From Solirubrobacter deserti (GTDB lineage Bacteria; Actinomycetota; Thermoleophilia; Solirubrobacterales; Solirubrobacteraceae): a DNA stretch of 64,000 nt. Shown here one piece after another: positions 47,239 through 55,568 of this stretch; the first letter of the stretch is position 1, and the number at the start of each line of letters is the position of its first letter. The position numbers and the translations under genes were made by a program. The notes beneath the pieces are model-generated. The model had not been told where the DNA came from. It ran no database searches and worked only from the letters and a program-made list of their open reading frames with translations. Location: the NCBI RefSeq assembly GCF_003344625.1, contig NZ_QPKJ02000001.1, forward strand, positions 1,116,001 to 1,180,000. Reading direction: 5' to 3'.

Positions 47239-48179
47239 CGGCTCGGTTCCTCCACGTTGATGCGTTCGCCGACCACGTACAGCGGCCGGTGCTTGACCTC
47301 GTCGTAGATCCGCCCGATGTACTCGCCGATGATGCCGAGCGTGATCAGCTGGATGCCGCCGAGCAGCAGCACGATGATGATCGTGGTCGGCACGCCGCGC
47401 TCGAAGATGTTCGCGTAGCGCGCGACGACGGTCAGCGGGATCGCCAGGAAGGCGACGAGGCTGAAGAAGAAGCCGAGGAACGTCGCCCATTGCAACGGCG
47501 TCGACGAGAAGCTCGTGATCGCGTCGAAGCTGAAGCGCAGCATCTTGCGCAGCGGGTACTTGGTGACGCCCGCGTGGCGCTCCTGGCGCACGAACGGCAC
47601 CGCGATCTGGCTGAAGCCGATCCACACCGTCATCCCGCGCAGGAAGCGGTTGCGCTCGGGCATCGACAGCAGCGCGTCCAGCGCGCGCCGGTCCATCAAC
47701 CGGAAGTCGCCGGACTCCACGGCCAGGTCGAGCCCGGTGAGGCGCCGGAACGTCCGGTAGAAGCCGCGCGCGGTGACGCGCTTGAACGCCGTCTCCCCCA
47801 GCCGCTGCTCGCGCACCGCGTAGACGACGTCGATCCCCGCGCGCCACTGGTCGAGCATCTGCGGGATCACCTCCGGCGGGTCCTGGAGGTCGCCGTCGAG
47901 CATCACGATCGCGTCTCCGCGCGCGTGCTCGAGCCCGGCTGTGAGCGCCGGCTGGTGGCCGAAGTTGCGCGCGAGCGAGACGACCTTCACGCGCGGGTCG
48001 CGCGCCGCGGCAGCGGCCATCGCGTCCCGCGTGCCGTCCTTGGAGCCGTCGTTGACGAGGATCAGCTCGTAGTTGAGGTCACCCAGGGCGGCCGCGACCC
48101 GGTCCGTGAACGGGTCGACCGTGTCCTGCTCCTCGTACATCGGCGCCACCACGCTCAGCAGCTCCGGCTCGCGTTTCAT
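47235..48179 (-). CDS. GT2 family polyprenyl-phosphate glycosyltransferase (DPM1/GtrB-like)
   Basis: A 314-residue membrane glycosyltransferase: VVAPMYEEQDTV near residue 11, LVNDGSKDGT near residue 42, MLDGDLQDPPE near residue 92 (DxD-type metal site), and two C-terminal membrane helices (about 230-290). This plan is that of GtrB/dolichol-phosphate-mannose-type enzymes that load a sugar onto a lipid carrier. ATG at 48179, 25 bp from the divergent DapA-family start, with a TACCCT ending 7 nt upstream. Confidence 0.9.
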   Translation of the reverse strand: MKREPELLSVVAPMYEEQDTVDPFTDRVAAALGDLNYELILVNDGSKDGTRDAMAAAAARDPRVKVVSLARNFGHQPALTAGLEHARGDAIVMLDGDLQDPPEVIPQMLDQWRAGIDVVYAVREQRLGETAFKRVTARGFYRTFRRLTGLDLAVESGDFRLMDRRALDALLSMPERNRFLRGMTVWIGFSQIAVPFVRQERHAGVTKYPLRKMLRFSFDAITSFSSTPLQWATFLGFFFSLVAFLAIPLTVVARYANIFERGVPTTIIIVLLLGGIQLITLGIIGEYIGRIYDEVKHRPLYVVGERINVEEPSR

Positions 48180-48186
48180 GCGCGCC

Positions 48187-48196
48187 AGGGTACTGT
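48187..48196. promoter_or_regulatory. overlapping divergent -10 elements (TACCCT minus, TACTGT plus)
   Basis: The ten bases AGGGTACTGT contain TACCCT on the minus strand (48192-48187) and TACTGT on the plus strand (48191-48196), sharing TA at 48191-48192. They lie 7 nt from the GT2 ATG at 48179 and 8 nt from the DapA-family ATG at 48205, so both messages are probably leaderless. Confidence 0.55.
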
Positions 48197-48204
48197 CGGC
48201 CCCT

Positions 48205-49077
48205 ATGAAAGGTGTCTTCGCGGCCGTGCTCACCCCGATGCGGGAGGACCTGTCGGTCGACCGCGCCGCCTTTGCCGCGCACTGTCGCCGATTGCTCGAC
48301 GACGGCTGCCACGGCCTCGGCATCTTCGGCACCACCGGCGAGGCCAACTCGCTGTCGGTGCGCGAGCGCGTGGACGCGTGCGAGGGCCTGGTGGAGGACG
48401 GCATCCCGGCGGACGTCCTGCTGCCGGGGACGGGCGCGTGCGCGCTGCCCGACGCGGTGACGCTGGCCCGCGAGGCGCTGGCGGTCGGCGCGCCGGGCGT
48501 GCTCGCGCTGCCGCCCTTCTACTACAAGGGCGTCAGCGACGACGGCCTGCTGCGGTTCTTCGCGGAGCTGATCGAGCGCGTCGGCGACGACCGCCTGCGG
48601 CTGTTCCTGTACCACATCCCGCCCATGGCCCAGGTGGGCTTCACGCCCGACCTGATCGGCCGGCTGCTGGACGCGTACCCGGGCGTCGTGGCCGGGACGA
48701 AGGACTCCGCGGGCGACGCGGCGCGGATCGAGCGCCTGTGCAAGCAGTTCCCGCAGCTGACGGTGTTCGCCGGCACCGAGCGCTTCCTGCTGGACACGCT
48801 GCGCTGGGGCGGGGACGGCTGCATCTCGGCCACCTGCAACGTCACCGCGGCGCAGTCGCGGCGCGTCTACGACCTGTGGGAAGCGGGCGACGCGGCCGCC
48901 GACGCCGAGCAGGCGGCGCTGACCGAGACGCGCTCGTTCCTCGAGGGCTTCCCGCCGATCCCGGCGCTGAAGGCGATCATGCGGGCGCGCACGGGCGACG
49001 ACGTGTGGGCGAACCTGCGCCCTCCGCTCGACGCGCTGGCCGAGGACCGCGTTCGTGAGCTCACGGTTCGACTCTGA
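48205..49077 (+). CDS. DapA/NanA family aldolase (dihydrodipicolinate-synthase-like)
   Basis: A 290-residue TIM-barrel lyase. GTTGEANSLS near residue 44 is the family GTTGE motif, LYHIPPMAQ near residue 135 holds the catalytic Tyr, and VAGTKDSAGD near residue 163 the Schiff-base Lys. Members make 4-hydroxytetrahydrodipicolinate or cleave keto-acid sugars. No lysine gene is adjacent and the YHIPP sequence differs from the YNVP of typical DapA, so a keto-acid aldolase role is as likely. Alone on its strand, sharing a compact divergent promoter with a GT2 gene. Confidence 0.87.
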   Translation: MKGVFAAVLTPMREDLSVDRAAFAAHCRRLLDDGCHGLGIFGTTGEANSLSVRERVDACEGLVEDGIPADVLLPGTGACALPDAVTLAREALAVGAPGVLALPPFYYKGVSDDGLLRFFAELIERVGDDRLRLFLYHIPPMAQVGFTPDLIGRLLDAYPGVVAGTKDSAGDAARIERLCKQFPQLTVFAGTERFLLDTLRWGGDGCISATCNVTAAQSRRVYDLWEAGDAAADAEQAALTETRSFLEGFPPIPALKAIMRARTGDDVWANLRPPLDALAEDRVRELTVRL

Positions 49078-49094
49078 CCTGGCCGAGCCGGAGC

Positions 49095-49788
49095 GTGCTT
49101 CGCGACCCCGGCACCGTCGTGATCGTCACGTTCACGGGGGAAGGCCGGGCGGCACAGCTGTTCCAGCTGATCCGGCACACGCTGGTGGACGGGCGCGTCG
49201 TGCGGACCGAATACAGCCACGGAGCGAGGAGCGCTACCTCTACGCGGGCGAACGGCTCGTCGCCATCGAGGAGTACGAGGAGATCGACTGCTGCACCGGC
49301 CGGGTCCGCCGTTCGACGCCTTGCTGGCCGAGCGCGCGCCGGGCTACGCCGACGCGGTCATCGAGGCGCTCACGGCCTGGCGGGACCGGGACCGGCAGCG
49401 GCCCGTCGACGCGCTGTGGCTGGACAACTACAGCCAGCACGGCCCGTTCGCGGTGATCTACGTGGGCTTCGCCGACCGCGCTGAGCGCTTCCCCTTCTAC
49501 GACGCTCCCGGCGGCGCCGCCCCCGAGTGGGTGCGGATGGACGACGACGAGGGCACGCTGCTGCGCACGGGCGCGCCCGCGGTCGACGACCCCAACGACA
49601 CCGTCGGCGAAGCGGTCGGGCGGCTCCTGCTCGCGCACGACTGGCGCGGCGTGCTCAACACCACCCGGGACTTCGTCGTGCTCGTCTGCGAGGCCAACGA
49701 CGAGGACGTGGAAGCGCGGCTGCGGCGCCTGAACCCGCCGGAGACGGTCGAGCAGTGGTTGCGCCGCGCGCCGGATGGGCAGCGATGA
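49095..49788 (+). pseudogene. hypothetical gene interrupted by two one-base deletions
   Basis: Three consecutive frames join into one sensible protein of about 230 residues. GTG 49095 reads VTFTGEGRAAQLFQLIRHTL ... TEYSHG. Then, after a one-base loss near 49224, it continues EERYLYAGERLVAIEEYEEI. After another near 49312 it becomes FDALLAERAPGYADAVIEAL and runs on to PDGQR at 49788. Joined, there is no internal stop and the composition stays uniform. The last, longest frame (49321 on) could be expressed alone, or both shifts may be assembly errors at GC-rich runs. Family unrecognised. Confidence 0.6.
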
Positions 49789-49792
49789 AGCC

Positions 49793-49918
49793 ATGATCGA
49801 CGAGACGCCGCGCAACGACGAGGCCGACTACGACCCGGAGCAGGACCCGGACACGGACGCGCCCGAGACGCCGCAGGACGATCCCACGACCGACGATCAG
49901 GCCGAGGGCGAAGAGTGA
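49793..49918 (+). CDS. very acidic small protein (41 aa)
   Basis: ATG 49793 to TGA 49918; about half the residues are Asp or Glu, with Pro and Thr (DYDPEQDPDTDAPETPQDDP). It must be disordered. Its stop shares a base with the start of the next small frame (TGATG), an arrangement typical of real coupled genes. No known family. Confidence 0.45.
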   Translation: MIDETPRNDEADYDPEQDPDTDAPETPQDDPTTDDQAEGEE

Positions 49919-50067
49919 TGTTCGGCGACGACGACAAGGACGACAAGCCCGCCCCGATCCGCGACTACGAGACGCGGACGCCCAAGCCCGACGAGCCCAA
50001 GACGGACGCCGAGGCGCGCGAGGACAGCTATCACGACGAGCTCGAAGGCGACGACGGCGCCGCCTGA
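49918..50067 (+). CDS. acidic small protein (49 aa), coupled to the preceding one
   Basis: ATG 49918 to TGA 50067: MFGDDDKDDKPAPIRDYETR followed by a charged, Pro- and Asp-rich tail. The frame overlaps the 3' end of the convergent TRAP permease gene by 37 bp. Disordered and acidic like its partner; perhaps a charge-balancing or nucleic-acid-mimic peptide, but that is a guess. Confidence 0.45.
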   Translation: MFGDDDKDDKPAPIRDYETRTPKPDEPKTDAEAREDSYHDELEGDDGAA

Positions 50068-52001
50068 GCCACCGGCTCGCCGCGCGCGAACCGCTCGCCG
50101 GACGACGGGTCGTCCGGCGGGCGGCGCGTGACGAAGTGCAGCGCCAGGCCCGCGGCCAGCACCGCGAGGCCGATCAGGGCCACGGTCGGCTCCAGCCACA
50201 GCAGCAGCAGCGCGGCCGCGCCGATCACCGCGCGCGCCGGCCACGCGATGCGGCCCTTCAGCCAGCCCTCGAGCGCCAGCCCGAGCGCGATCACCGCGAT
50301 CACCGAGACCACGAACGCGAACGCGATCGTCTCCAGCCCGCCCTGCATCAGCAGGCCCTCGCCGCGCGGGGCGAGGATGAACGCGAACGGGACCAGGAAC
50401 GCGGGCAGCGTGTAGCGGCAGGTGAGCATCATCGTCTTGAAGCCGTTGCCACCCGTGATCGCCGCCGCGGCGAACGCCGACAGCGCGGTCGGCGGGCTCA
50501 CCTCGCTCAGGACCGCGTAGTAGAAGATGAACATGTAGGCGGCGAAGTCCTCGACGCCGAGCGCGATCAGCGCGGGCGCGACCACGGCGGCGGCGATGAT
50601 GAAGCTCGCCGTGACCGGCACGGCCAGGCCCAGGATGAGCACGGCGACCGCGCTCAGGATCGCCGTAAGGGCGAGCGAGCCGCCCGCGACATCGACGATC
50701 AGCCCGGCGAGCTTGAGCCCGAGGCCGGTGAGCGTGACGACGGCGACGATGATGCCGGCGGCGGCGGTGGTGGCCGCGATCGGCAGCACGCTGCGCGCAC
50801 CGGCGACAAGCGACTCCCAGACGTCCTTGGGCCCCATCCGGTCGCGGCGGTCGAGGAAGCTGAGCAGGAACGCGACGACGGTGGCGATGATCACCGCGCG
50901 GAAGGCGGAGAAGCCGACCGCGAGCAGGATCACGATCAGGAACAGGCTCGAGAAGTGGTAGCCCCAGCGGGCGAGCAGCTTGCCGACGCCGGGCGTGTCG
51001 ATGTCCAGGCCGTGCACGTCGTGGCGGCGCGCGTCGGCCTCGATCGCCATCAGGATGCCGACGTAGTAGAGGACCGACGGGATCAGCGCGTAGACCAGCA
51101 CCTGCAGGTAGCTGACCTCGAGCAGCTCGGCGATGATGAACGCGGCGGCGCCGAGCGTCGGCGGGCTCAGGATCGCGCCGATGCCGCTGGCGGCCATCAC
51201 GCCGCCGCCCTGGTCCTTCGGGTACCCGGCCTTGCGCAGCAGCGGCCAGGCGACGCTGCCCAGCGTCACCGTGGTGGCGACGCCGGAGCCGGAGACCGTA
51301 CCGAGCAGGAAGCCCGCGAGCGCACTCGTGCGGCCCGGGCCGGTCTTCGAGCGCCCGAAGGCGGCGAACGAGATCTCGACGAAGAAGCGCGCCGCGCCGC
51401 TGAACTCGAGCACCGCGCCGTAGATCGCGAACAGGACGATGTAGGTCGCGGCGACGTCCAGCGGGATGCCGAAGATGCCCTCCAGGCCCATGTAGGACTG
51501 GCCGACGATGCGGTCGATGCCGTAGCCCTTGTGGCCGATCGCGAGCCAGTCGGGGATCAGGCCGCCGAAGAACGCGTAGACGAGGAACGCGAGGCAGATC
51601 GCCGGTAGCGCCCAGCCGGTGGTGCGGCGCGTGGCCTCGAGCACGACGAGGATCGCCGCGACGCCGAACACGATGTCCAGCGTCTCCGGCCGCGCCGCGC
51701 GGCGCACGAGGTCCGGCGTGAAGACGGCGTAGCCGATCGCCAGCAGCGCGAGACCGGCGACGACGTAGTCCGCGGCGGTGGGCCGCTTGGCGCGGCCGAA
51801 CGCGACGAACGTCAGCAGCAGCGCGACCGCCAGGAACGCGGGCCGGTAGACCTGCGGCGCCAGCGGCTGGAAGACCCAGAAGATGGCGAAGATCGAGAGC
51901 CCGGCGCCGAGGACGGCGACGAGCCGCGCGGGGAAGCCCTCGAGCGTGCGGCCGGGACGCTCGGGCTCGTACTCGTCCAGCAGCTCTTCGGTCTTGGTCA
52001 T
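50031..52001 (-). CDS. TRAP transporter fused 4TM/12TM permease (TAXI type)
   Basis: A 656-residue membrane protein with about 17 helices; the small DctQ-like part (residues 25-110) is fused to the large DctM-like part. LLGTVSGSGVATTVTLGSVAWPLLRK near residue 245 and the repeat-related VTASFIIAAAVVAPALIALGVED near residue 470 are family features, as is EVSPPTALSAFAAAAITGG. It imports an organic acid using a sodium or proton gradient, taking substrate from the TAXI binding protein. Operon order here is TAXI receptor, DUF1850, permease, with 4-nt overlaps. Confidence 0.93.
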   Translation of the reverse strand: MTKTEELLDEYEPERPGRTLEGFPARLVAVLGAGLSIFAIFWVFQPLAPQVYRPAFLAVALLLTFVAFGRAKRPTAADYVVAGLALLAIGYAVFTPDLVRRAARPETLDIVFGVAAILVVLEATRRTTGWALPAICLAFLVYAFFGGLIPDWLAIGHKGYGIDRIVGQSYMGLEGIFGIPLDVAATYIVLFAIYGAVLEFSGAARFFVEISFAAFGRSKTGPGRTSALAGFLLGTVSGSGVATTVTLGSVAWPLLRKAGYPKDQGGGVMAASGIGAILSPPTLGAAAFIIAELLEVSYLQVLVYALIPSVLYYVGILMAIEADARRHDVHGLDIDTPGVGKLLARWGYHFSSLFLIVILLAVGFSAFRAVIIATVVAFLLSFLDRRDRMGPKDVWESLVAGARSVLPIAATTAAAGIIVAVVTLTGLGLKLAGLIVDVAGGSLALTAILSAVAVLILGLAVPVTASFIIAAAVVAPALIALGVEDFAAYMFIFYYAVLSEVSPPTALSAFAAAAITGGNGFKTMMLTCRYTLPAFLVPFAFILAPRGEGLLMQGGLETIAFAFVVSVIAVIALGLALEGWLKGRIAWPARAVIGAAALLLLWLEPTVALIGLAVLAAGLALHFVTRRPPDDPSSGERFARGEPVAQAAPSSPSSSS

Positions 52002-52483
52002 CGCTCCACCACGAGACGCAGATGGACAGGGCCGCCGTACAGCGGCACGCGCTGGCCGCCGGCGACGAGCGTGCGTTGCCCGCGCCGGGTCGCGGCGAGC
52101 GGCATGGTGCGGAACTTCGCCGGCTCGTACGGGTGCAGCACCCACACGTCGCCCTCGCGCGTGCGGTCGCCGTCGAGCTCGTAGTAGTCGAGCACGCGCC
52201 CGTCGCGGGAGGCGACGGCGTCGAGCTCGAAGCCGCCGTCGGTGGCGCGGAAGCGCTCCTCGGCGGTCGCTTTGTACACGGAGTGCCGGTAGGTGAGGGC
52301 GAAGCGCCCGTCGGCGGGCAGCGGGGCGCTGGCGTACTCGCGCCCCTCGCCGTCGAGCGCGGCGACCGCCGGCCCGCTCGAGCCGCAGCCGGTCAGCGCC
52401 ACCGCCGCCACGGCGGCGGCGCCGCGGGAACGAGCCGCCAGGCGAGTTCCCGACACCGAATGCGAGCGCGCACCGCGAGTCAT
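51998..52483 (-). CDS. DUF1850 protein, TRAP-associated, probable lipoprotein
   Basis: A 161-residue protein with a lipobox-like VALTGCGSSG near residue 31. The DUF1850 core includes FALTYRHSVYKATAEERFRA near residue 60 and the later GPVHLRLVVER. DUF1850 genes almost always accompany TAXI-TRAP transporters, as here between receptor and permease, overlapping each by 4 nt. The role within the system is not known. Confidence 0.85.
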   Translation of the reverse strand: MTRGARSHSVSGTRLAARSRGAAAVAAVALTGCGSSGPAVAALDGEGREYASAPLPADGRFALTYRHSVYKATAEERFRATDGGFELDAVASRDGRVLDYYELDGDRTREGDVWVLHPYEPAKFRTMPLAATRRGQRTLVAGGQRVPLYGGPVHLRLVVER

Positions 52484-53430
52484 TCGGCCGCCTCTTCGTA
52501 GTAGCGCTGCGCACCCTCGTGCAGCTCGACCGGCTCGACGACCTTCTGCGCGTCCTCGAGCGTCAGCTTCTCGGCGGACGGGTGCACCTCGGCGAGCTCG
52601 GCCTTGTGGTCGAACATGAGCTTGAGCAGGTCGTGGGCGAGCGCGGGGTCCATGTCCTCGCGCACCATCAGCAGGTTCGGGACCGAGATCGTCTTCACCG
52701 GCGCGACGTTCGGGTACTCGCCCGCCTCCACCTCGGCCTCCACGTACGCCTCGCCGTAGCGCTCGTTGAGCTCGGGCAGATAGGCGTCCAGCGGAAGCAG
52801 GACGATGTCGTCGGTGGTCGCGAGGTCGGTGATCGCCCCCGTCGGCAGGCCGCCGGACCAGACGAACGCGTCCAGCGAGCCCTCGCGCAGCGCCGCGGCC
52901 GACTCGCCCACGCCCAGCGACCGCTTGGTCACGTCCTCGTCCGGGTCCAGGCCCGCGACCTCCAGCAGCCGCAGCCCGATCACCTCGGTGCCGGAGTTCG
53001 GCGAGCCGAGCGAGACGGTCTTGCCCTTGAGGTCCTCGATCTTCTCGATCCCGGACGACTTGAGCGCGACGACGTGGGTGAAGTTGGAGTAGAGCGTCCC
53101 GAGCGCCCGCAGCGGAAGCTTCTCGCCGTCGAACGACTCCTTGCCCTGGACCGCGTCGATCGCGGTGTCGGCGAGCGTGAACGCGACCTCGCTGTCACCG
53201 TCGGCGACGAGGAAGAGGTTGTCGACGGAGGCGCTCGTGGTCTCCGCCGTGGTGGGATGGCCGTTGGCCGAGAACATCTCGGCCACGCCGCCGCCATAGA
53301 CCTGGTAAACGCCGCCGGAGCCGCCGGTGGCGATCGACATGCGATCGTCGCCGCCGGGCGGGTCCTCCAGCGAGCACGAGCCCACGAGCAGCGCGCTCGC
53401 CAGAACCGGAACGAGGCCTCTCCTCCCCAT
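52480..53430 (-). CDS. TAXI family TRAP solute-binding lipoprotein
   Basis: A 316-residue extracytoplasmic receptor. The signal and lipobox are ALLVGSCSLED (Cys near residue 19). The TAXI fold shows SIATGGSGGVYQVYGGGVAE near residue 31, SASVDNLFLVADGDSEVAFT near residue 66, and GSPNSGTEVIGLRLLE near residue 142. It captures a small organic anion for the permease. It is the first gene of the three-gene transport operon. Confidence 0.92.
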   Translation of the reverse strand: MGRRGLVPVLASALLVGSCSLEDPPGGDDRMSIATGGSGGVYQVYGGGVAEMFSANGHPTTAETTSASVDNLFLVADGDSEVAFTLADTAIDAVQGKESFDGEKLPLRALGTLYSNFTHVVALKSSGIEKIEDLKGKTVSLGSPNSGTEVIGLRLLEVAGLDPDEDVTKRSLGVGESAAALREGSLDAFVWSGGLPTGAITDLATTDDIVLLPLDAYLPELNERYGEAYVEAEVEAGEYPNVAPVKTISVPNLLMVREDMDPALAHDLLKLMFDHKAELAEVHPSAEKLTLEDAQKVVEPVELHEGAQRYYEEAAE

Positions 53431-53448
53431 TCCGGCTCAATGCCCGCC

Positions 53449-53805
53449 TCAGTTCAAATTCACACCCTGGTCGGCGAGCCAGGCCTTGACGTTCTCGGGC
53501 GGCTTGCCGTCGAACTCGGCCTTGGCGGCGTGCGCGAGGATGTGCTCGGGCGTGTTCTCGAGCTCGTCGAGCCGGTGCGCGAGGTAGAGGGTCACGGCCT
53601 GGGCCATCACGATCGGCGCGTCTTCGTCGACGCCCCACATGACCCGCTCCTCGAGCCCGTCGAGAATGCCGCGCACGGGCTGGTCCGCATCCTCGAAGCG
53701 CACCGCGAATTCCTCCACGGCCGCATCCTCGCCGGGCGGATCGACGATCGCGACGGCACGGCGGACGAGGTCGGCGAGCGAGATCAGGGTCCAATCGGTC
53801 GGCAT
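53449..53805 (-). CDS. hypothetical protein (118 aa)
   Basis: A small acidic soluble protein, ATG 53805, predicted mostly helical (EEFAVRFEDADQPVRGILDG, then TLYLAHRLDELENTPEHILA). It lies between the alcohol dehydrogenase and TAXI genes on the same strand, 9 bp from the former, so it may be in that transcript. I recognise no family and no catalytic motif. Confidence 0.65.
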   Translation of the reverse strand: MPTDWTLISLADLVRRAVAIVDPPGEDAAVEEFAVRFEDADQPVRGILDGLEERVMWGVDEDAPIVMAQAVTLYLAHRLDELENTPEHILAHAAKAEFDGKPPENVKAWLADQGVNLN

Positions 53806-53814
53806 CTACGGGTC

Positions 53815-54927
53815 TTACCCAGCGAACTCGATGACGCTGCGGATGCCGTCCTGCTTGTGCATGAGATCGAACCCGTGGTTGACCTCGTCGAGCGTGATCC
53901 GGTGCGAGATGAACGGGTCCACGTCGAGCTGGCCGTCGAGGTAGAGCTGGACGAGCTGGGGCACCTGATCGCGGCCCTTGACGCCGCCGAACGAGGAGCC
54001 CGCGACGCGCCGGCCCGTGATCAGGTAGCGCGGGACGATGTCGAGCGTCTCGCCCTTGCCCGCGACGCCCGCGACGGTGCACAGGCCCCACCCCATGCGC
54101 GCGGACTCGACGGCCTGGCGCATCACGCTCACCAGCCCGGTGGCCTCGATCGTGTAGTCGGCGCCCATCCCGCCCGTCTCGTCCAGGACGCGCTGGACGA
54201 CTTCGTCGCCGCCGATCCAGGTGTCGGTCGCGCCTTGGCCCTTGGCGAGCTCGAGGCGGTCCTCGCTCATGTCGACGCAGATGATGCGCTCCGCGCCCTG
54301 CAGGCGCGCGCCCGCGACCGCGCCGAGGCCGACCATGCCGGCGCCGTAGACGACGACGGTCGAGCCCGCTTCGACCTTGGCCGTGAACATCGCCGCGCCC
54401 AGGCCGGTGGACAGGCCGCAGGCGAACAGCGCGCAGCGGTCCAGCGGCGCCTCCTGCGGCACCTTGGCCAGCGCGATCTCCGGCATCACCGTGTACTCGG
54501 CGAACGTGCTGGTGCCCATGAAGTGGCGGATGGGCTCGCCGTTGCGGGAGATGCGCACCGTGCCGTCCGGGAGGTGGCCCTGGTTCTGCTCGGCGCGGAT
54601 CGCCATGCAGAGGTTCGTCTTGGGCGACAGGCAGTGCTCGCACTCACGACACTGGGGCGAGAACAGCGTCACGACGTGATCACCGACCGCCACGTCCTTG
54701 ACGCCCTCGCCGATCTTCTCCACCACGCCCGCGCCCTCGTGCCCGAGCACGGCCGGCGCGTACCCGGACGGATCGGCCCCGGACGCTGTGTACATGTCCG
54801 TGTGGCAGACGCCGCACGCCACCAGCCGGACCAGCACCTCACCGGGCTTCGGGTCCGCCAGCTCGACCTCCTGGACGACGAGCGGCTTGCCGAACTCCTC
54901 CAACACCGCGGCACGCATCTTGGTCAT
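53815..54927 (-). CDS. zinc-dependent alcohol dehydrogenase (class III-like)
   Basis: A 370-residue medium-chain dehydrogenase. Catalytic zinc ligands: Cys in ACGVCHTDMY near residue 39 and His-Glu in LGHEGAGVVE near residue 64. The structural zinc lobe is CRECEHC then Cys (about 95-110). The NAD fold is YGAGMVGLGA near residue 190 with the acidic VDMSEDRLELAK tail selecting NAD. The long lobe matches class III enzymes (formaldehyde or S-hydroxymethyl-thiol dehydrogenases). ATG 54927 lies 20 bp from a divergent HAD gene. Confidence 0.88.
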   Translation of the reverse strand: MTKMRAAVLEEFGKPLVVQEVELADPKPGEVLVRLVACGVCHTDMYTASGADPSGYAPAVLGHEGAGVVEKIGEGVKDVAVGDHVVTLFSPQCRECEHCLSPKTNLCMAIRAEQNQGHLPDGTVRISRNGEPIRHFMGTSTFAEYTVMPEIALAKVPQEAPLDRCALFACGLSTGLGAAMFTAKVEAGSTVVVYGAGMVGLGAVAGARLQGAERIICVDMSEDRLELAKGQGATDTWIGGDEVVQRVLDETGGMGADYTIEATGLVSVMRQAVESARMGWGLCTVAGVAGKGETLDIVPRYLITGRRVAGSSFGGVKGRDQVPQLVQLYLDGQLDVDPFISHRITLDEVNHGFDLMHKQDGIRSVIEFAG

Positions 54928-54934
54928 GTGCGGC

Positions 54935-54940
54935 ACCCTA
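54935..54940 (-). promoter_or_regulatory. candidate -10 element (TAGGGT) of the alcohol dehydrogenase gene
   Basis: TAGGGT ends 7 nt before the ATG at 54927. The opposite strand shows the weaker CACCCT at 54934-54939, 8 nt before the divergent HAD ATG at 54948, so both genes could start leaderless from one 20-bp gap. Confidence 0.45.
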
Positions 54941-54947
54941 TAAGCCC

Positions 54948-55568
54948 ATGTGGGTGCTCTTCGATCTCAACGGGACGCTGCTCGATCCCGCCGCGCTGCT
55001 GGACCCGCCGGAGATCCCGATCGCCGCGCTCGACGAGGCCAACATGATGGCCATGGTCACCGTCCTGGCGGGACGCGAGACGACCTTCAAGCCCTTGTTC
55101 GAGGCCGCGTTGCGGCGCGGGCTCGAGCGCGCCGGGCGCGAGCCGGTCGAGGTCGACCTGAGCTCCATGCCGGCCTATCCGGACGTGCCGGACGCGCTGC
55201 AGGCGCTGCGCGACGGCGGCTTCAAGCTCGCCGTGCTCACCCAGTCCGCGGTCGAGCCTTCCGAGTTGGCGTTGACGAACGCCGGCGTCCGCGAGCACTT
55301 CGAGGACGTGATCTCCGCACCCGCGTCGGGCGCCTTCAAGCCCGAGGACCTCGCCTACCGCGCCGCGCTGGAGAAGCTCGGCGCGACCGACGCCTGGTTC
55401 GTCGCCGGTCACTGGTGGGACGTCGCGGGTGCGACCTTCGCGGGCCTGAAGACCGCCTGGGTCTCGCGGACCGACCTCGCCTATCCGGTCGCGATGCCCG
55501 AGCCGCACGTCCGTGGCGCCGACGTCGCCGCGGTGGCGAGGGCGATCCTAAAGTCGCCGAGCCCCTGA
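54948..55568 (+). CDS. HAD family hydrolase (haloacid-dehalogenase type II-like)
   Basis: A 206-residue HAD phosphatase/dehalogenase. MWVLFDLNGTLLDP holds the nucleophile Asp (DxNGT, a variant of DxDGT that is common in type II haloacid dehalogenases), LAVLTQSAV near residue 94 is motif II, and FKPEDLAYRAALEKLG near residue 128 the Lys motif. The acidic motif IV is less clear, ending in VAGHWWDVAGATFAG. Substrate could be a halo-acid or a phosphate ester. The last 21 bp overlap the convergent soxR gene. Confidence 0.85.
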   Translation: MWVLFDLNGTLLDPAALLDPPEIPIAALDEANMMAMVTVLAGRETTFKPLFEAALRRGLERAGREPVEVDLSSMPAYPDVPDALQALRDGGFKLAVLTQSAVEPSELALTNAGVREHFEDVISAPASGAFKPEDLAYRAALEKLGATDAWFVAGHWWDVAGATFAGLKTAWVSRTDLAYPVAMPEPHVRGADVAAVARAILKSPSP

